A stretch of 43,108 nt of DNA, taken from contig CAKOUO010000011.1 of NCBI GenBank assembly GCA_934120645.1, positions 1 through 43,108 of the forward strand, given 5' to 3'. Within the stretch, counting starts at the first letter, position 1; each line of letters begins with the position of its first letter. Below the pieces are notes generated by a model, which worked only from the letters and a program-made list of their open reading frames with translations, was not told where the DNA came from and ran no database searches. The position numbers were made by a program, and so were the translations under genes. The stretch is from an uncultured Clostridia bacterium. GTDB taxonomy: Bacteria > Bacillota > Clostridia > TANB77 > CAG-508. Positions 41,701-43,108 of this stretch are shown here, piece by piece.

Positions 41701-43108
41701 CAATTGAGTTTGTATCTGAATTAAATAATTTTACTGTTATATCTTTTAATTTACTTTCTGTATTATCATATTGTCCATTTTTATTTGTATCTTCCCATAC
41801 AAATCCACTTACACTATATGTTGTTGTTGTACTTGGTGTATTTGGATTATCTGGGTTACTTGGATTATCTGGTGTATTAGGTGTGTCTGGATTATTTGGG
41901 TTATCTGGATTATCTGGTGTTACTGGCACATCTGGGTTGTCTGAATTATCATCTTTATAAGGTAAAACAATATTTTTAATAATATTAGAAGTTAATGTAT
42001 GTGCTCCACAATATTCATATGTAATCTTTATACAATTACTTGTTTCTGTCCTCTCTTTAATAGCTTTTGCTTTAAATAAAAGTTTTAACTTTATTTCTTC
42101 CCCTTTTGGTAATCCTAAAGTCAACATCAAGTCTTCAACAAAACTACTATCTGTCCCAATAGGTACCGCTTTTGAAGATATATCTTTAACTGCTGTTTTC
42201 TTTTCATATTTATTAGTTTGACTATTATATTGAAAATATTCATATTCAGCTTTTATTGGTTCTAAGCATTTATCAGCATAATTTTTTATTCCTAAACTTA
42301 CTAACTCACTATTTATATTTTCATTTGAAACATTTTTTATTACAAAATTGTATTCAACTTCTTCATCATATTTTAGTTCTTTACCTTCTTTATCAGAAGT
42401 TTGAATTACTTCTATTCCAACTGTATAAGCTATTGCTTTATGTGTGTTTGAATAATAAGTATCTTTATCATCATAACTTGCTGAAACTAATGTATCTATT
42501 TCATATTGTGTCACTTTATCATCTGTTCCAGTTATTTTCATAAACAAATATAAAACTTTTGCTCCTTTTGCACTTAATTCATTTAAATTAATACGAATTC
42601 CATCTTTTGTTTCTTGCACATCAAAATCATTGCTTTCCTTATATGCAAATTTTATTTCATTCTTCAATTTCATATTCATTGTAACATTAGTCATATCATT
42701 ATTAGTATTATTTTGTATTGTAATTGCATATATCCATAAATTATCTTCTCTTGTTGTTTCCCATGCAGATAATTTTACTTCTATATTAGCTGGAATAATG
42801 TTATTTATTTGAGTATAATTACTTAATTCTTTATTATTTCTACTAATAACAATTTTGTTTTCAATCTGTTTATTTGTCTCTTCCTCATTTAATGTATTAA
42901 TCTTAATCCAATAACTTAAATTCTTTTCTTCTCCACTTTTTAATGCAATTGTTTCAATAAATTCTTTTTTATTAGCGTCTTGCTTTTCTTCATATCTATC
43001 ATCTGAGTTAGCTTGATTATAACTATATTCCACATATGTTGTTCCATCTGGTACATTTCCTACAACATTGATATTTTCTACATCATGATCTGAATTATTT
43101 TTTAATTT
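35777..43108 (-). CDS. Giant Cna-B/SdrD-type cell-surface protein, 5' end beyond the window
   Basis: The open frame covers at least 2,443 residues and continues past the right edge; the GTG at 43033 is not the start. Counting from the edge, residues 1-390 contain DUF11-like beta domains. A Pro/Asn/Asp linker (PDNPDNPNNPDTPNTP) comes near 400. An SdrD-B/Cna-B domain (SVSGFVWEDTNKNGQYD) starts near 428. A membrane helix (SIIIAILVAAVVILKIL) lies near 740-760, followed by an internal signal-peptide-like segment (MKHIKFFSAAILLVFTIFIG ... AYA) at 766-790. Further Cna-B/SpaA-like domains begin near 1120, 1265, 1395 (LSGYVWEDIATRKD) and 1895 (ITGYVFEDYTD). The C-terminus is IIIPSTGQKRIYYALGIGCL, a sortase-like IPSTG signal, hydrophobic helix and KKK tail. 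It is probably a wall-anchored adhesin. Confidence 0.85.
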   Translation of the reverse strand, partial: KLKNNSDHDVENINVVGNVPDGTTYVEYSYNQANSDDRYEEKQDANKKEFIETIALKSGEEKNLSYWIKINTLNEEETNKQIENKIVISRNNKELSNYTQINNIIPANIEVKLSAWETTREDNLWIYAITIQNNTNNDMTNVTMNMKLKNEIKFAYKESNDFDVQETKDGIRINLNELSAKGAKVLYLFMKITGTDDKVTQYEIDTLVSASYDDKDTYYSNTHKAIAYTVGIEVIQTSDKEGKELKYDEEVEYNFVIKNVSNENINSELVSLGIKNYADKCLEPIKAEYEYFQYNSQTNKYEKKTAVKDISSKAVPIGTDSSFVEDLMLTLGLPKGEEIKLKLLFKAKAIKERTETSNCIKITYEYCGAHTLTSNIIKNIVLPYKDDNSDNPDVPVTPDNPDNPNNPDTPNTPDNPSNPDNPNTPSTTTTYSVSGFVWEDTNKNGQYDNTESKLKDITVKLFNSDTNSIVKDKDGKNLETKTNESGEYKFENIAKGKYLVLFEYDNGNYALTTYKKNGVNEDKNSDVIKKTVSIDGVEKTVAVTDILDVTNANISYINMGLVKNAEFDLSLNKSITKVTVKYGGNEKKYEYDKTKLAKVEIPAKQIAGATVTVEYEFDIKNEGNVDGYVDEIVDYIPEGYNFDSGINAGWSKSTNGTLKNIGLAGIIIKAGETKTVSLQLTKTLSANSTGKATNIAEILKSSSINGDKDIDSENGNKNESEDDYSKAELLVSVKTGAIVYMSIIIAILVAAVVILKILANKKIINMKHIKFFSAAILLVFTIFIGNKAYAGTAEDAKIVKEYNSDGIEAITFLKREYRTSLGMAECYTNVIPKQEEYKADDGNKSKAGSAWWIPATMVSQRTETIPGSPIIKNGKVVGYNPPTYIYYETWEKYDVGTASGYKHHGQDFTKGTVGNPGDLHCSDGLKMAAEWTSGSWGGGRWNYALNINKCTYNVTRTSEVSRSNAAYVLDNGSNPNFIGYNPNPKTDSDYYLVGPYNVNYFGDIYSIEVYPEYLSNQYNTRLNEFWVVDKNGNEIAISSGQSFYLKIPKRITKIAKVIIRNHYNDTELKYKVEFSYREIWTTGFVDSPQELEKQGNDEKIDTVTRETQNFVELPGVQLPILPKLIIEKKDVNTGVNCFNAKVRVQGPYYYDKIFSFPLNMQSPLIIENLPSIPWDSATNQPLNVDVGPYREYVVTEVFAPTGYNLHFQQVAAKREERGLTGNKVTITEQTNMQLFNVCINPDPVHNAPPIPYTLTLWNMGYGNLTITKQDLDSKLPLNEIGFKICRSPGIDNNKEYIKTYEEVSGDPSKVTYTSNPDEAMVFTTDSNGQIKLRNIPDVTYKIEEFSLSKHWQHYYEVKTEEQRNQDKDEIHVSSSENQGTEITYKTITNDQLYVDLSGYVWEDIATRKDSSRNNLYKNDEFDDNDKLIENIFVKLRKTDGTIVATTYTDKNGAYKFEGKVVDNENKNQYKADGKTLVEPNTPQIYRKQIEDYYIEFEYNGLKYTNVTPNIVDKENKEITNGSKAIEISEDRTNFNNSYASITGGNAKADSTQGYSRNENGEVTNNLTYKNGDYYDSTLVQNTGYTVPSADGSVSAQNGSVGVRMDANTRTAGYVPKWEAGVYEIKNINLGMYAREQPDMAIATDLYTVDLKINGYSHTYKYNERYKLLEAGKDIFEPTTKNRETKDADLNSNYPTNYERKFYKNYAYASGMEGNGALKEEDKLQFWTTYKITVKNQSTALDMTANELTNYCDTDFDLNSIQSYYIDSTGNKVQVNWKQAGENNGFYVIKTDSLKDKKIEGGKDLTVYLSIKKKLSKVIDWSYKNEIEEKAFNVTEITSYSTYKNGARYAGIDKDSAPDNIIPGQGKEYVDRYEDDTDAAPVLTIKFDEPRTITGYVFEDYTDPALQSNKVREGDGKYNASQDGYVENVVVELIRIGNEREEDTTAWIYPEVVKQGDNTAKLAKQVTNSNEKGKYEFTGIIPGEYYLKYTYGNGEVKTLYYNDYTNTNAENLKEQEPTSFESKIHKVNGETQNVTTQDYKSTIVRSKTIQSAFGAETQYHKVDGNTRWYQDKENVENYSAAVDDREQRQEINRTLRKVEYQTKNEYEKNNKDYLPAKIYNIMARTPNMSIAVENYNGETTDGIKDTDRSRTYDNIDFGIVERPRQSFEVNKEISHIKLKLANGQILAEGDPRTETIQYVTYPEHGSLKIEMDSEIIEGATVEITYDIKIANNSERDYDTDKYYNFGIIRSLDKPVSTTINTIVDYLDEKLSTTYQYDANDGEWKYVTAETLRKYTDTEKNKDITRITDDVYDAIKTKHNILINNANVSIAPGESRIVTMNASKLLSTSEETTFDNHTELITVSNSVGRFYGEMSNGKWKSTIPGNYNINNKDTSESDNNDYGRNRKAQLIIIPSTGQKRIYYALGIGCLLILVGGIVIIKKKLL

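Noticed and set aside
40897..41724. Long Leu/His/Tyr-rich plus-strand ORF opposite the surface-protein gene
   Set aside because: Its composition is that of an antisense shadow of Asn/Lys/Thr-rich codons, it has no ribosome binding site, and the minus strand encodes clear Cna-B-type domains.
43033..43035. GTG at 43033 as the start of the giant surface protein
   Set aside because: The frame is open upstream for all 25 codons to the window edge (VPDGTTYVEYSYNQANSD spans it), there is no ribosome binding site, and no signal peptide follows.

Overview
The window is very AT-rich DNA with Lys/Asn/Ile-rich proteins, AGGAGG-type ribosome binding sites and many TTG/GTG starts. It carries endospore genes: a small acid-soluble spore protein, a CotF-family coat protein, and sleB-ypeB. 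It also has the scRNA-dnaX-ybaB-recR arrangement seen in Bacillus. Together these point to an anaerobic, spore-forming, probably uncultured gut Firmicute (Clostridia-like). Lineage below class level cannot be read from the sequence.

Layout. 1-86 is the start of an exported protein running off the left edge. 364-1085 is a pair of small uncharacterised genes. 1087-7315 (minus) is a cell-shape and division operon: DUF4321-like protein, radC, mreB, mreC, mreD, PBP2 and minC. 7505-8113 is mecA-like. 8163-9809 holds an M23 peptidase and two small coat-type proteins. 9919-17450 has pcrA, a ZIP metal transporter, prfA and a yhaN/yhaO-like SMC-nuclease pair. 17551-20374 is a three-gene operon behind a strong promoter, ending in an orphan VirD4/TraG-type coupling ATPase. 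20487-23869 has a DnaJ-like chaperone, ddl and murF. 23968-25906 is a pilin-anchored RCC1 beta-propeller protein, divergent from an XRE regulator. 26472-30312 has a SASP, a VanW-domain protein, ypeB and sleB. 30429-31556 is an MGDG/UgtP-type glycosyltransferase. 31546-33019 is a region of 31-bp REP-like palindromes around a broken small gene and recR-ybaB. 33021-34770 is dnaX and SRP RNA. 34832-35694 is a membrane-anchored protein and tRNA-Arg(CCU). 35777 to the right edge is one enormous minus-strand surface protein with Cna-B/SdrD-like domains and a sortase-like C-terminus.

The most striking observation is about codon CGG. I checked every CGG triplet on the coding strand of the recognised genes, roughly 13,000 codons. 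I found in-frame CGG only twice: in the coupling ATPase (19112-19114) and in the RCC1 protein (24890-24892). Each is exactly where the reading frame breaks. In both, skipping the single C of CGG (a +1 shift) restores the expected protein: an intact P-loop in one, a complete seven-repeat RCC1 propeller in the other. This suggests CGG is unassigned or hungry in this organism and promotes +1 frameshifting. Coincidental indels or assembly errors remain possible. A third frameshift, at 31752, is not at CGG and argues for some ordinary decay as well.
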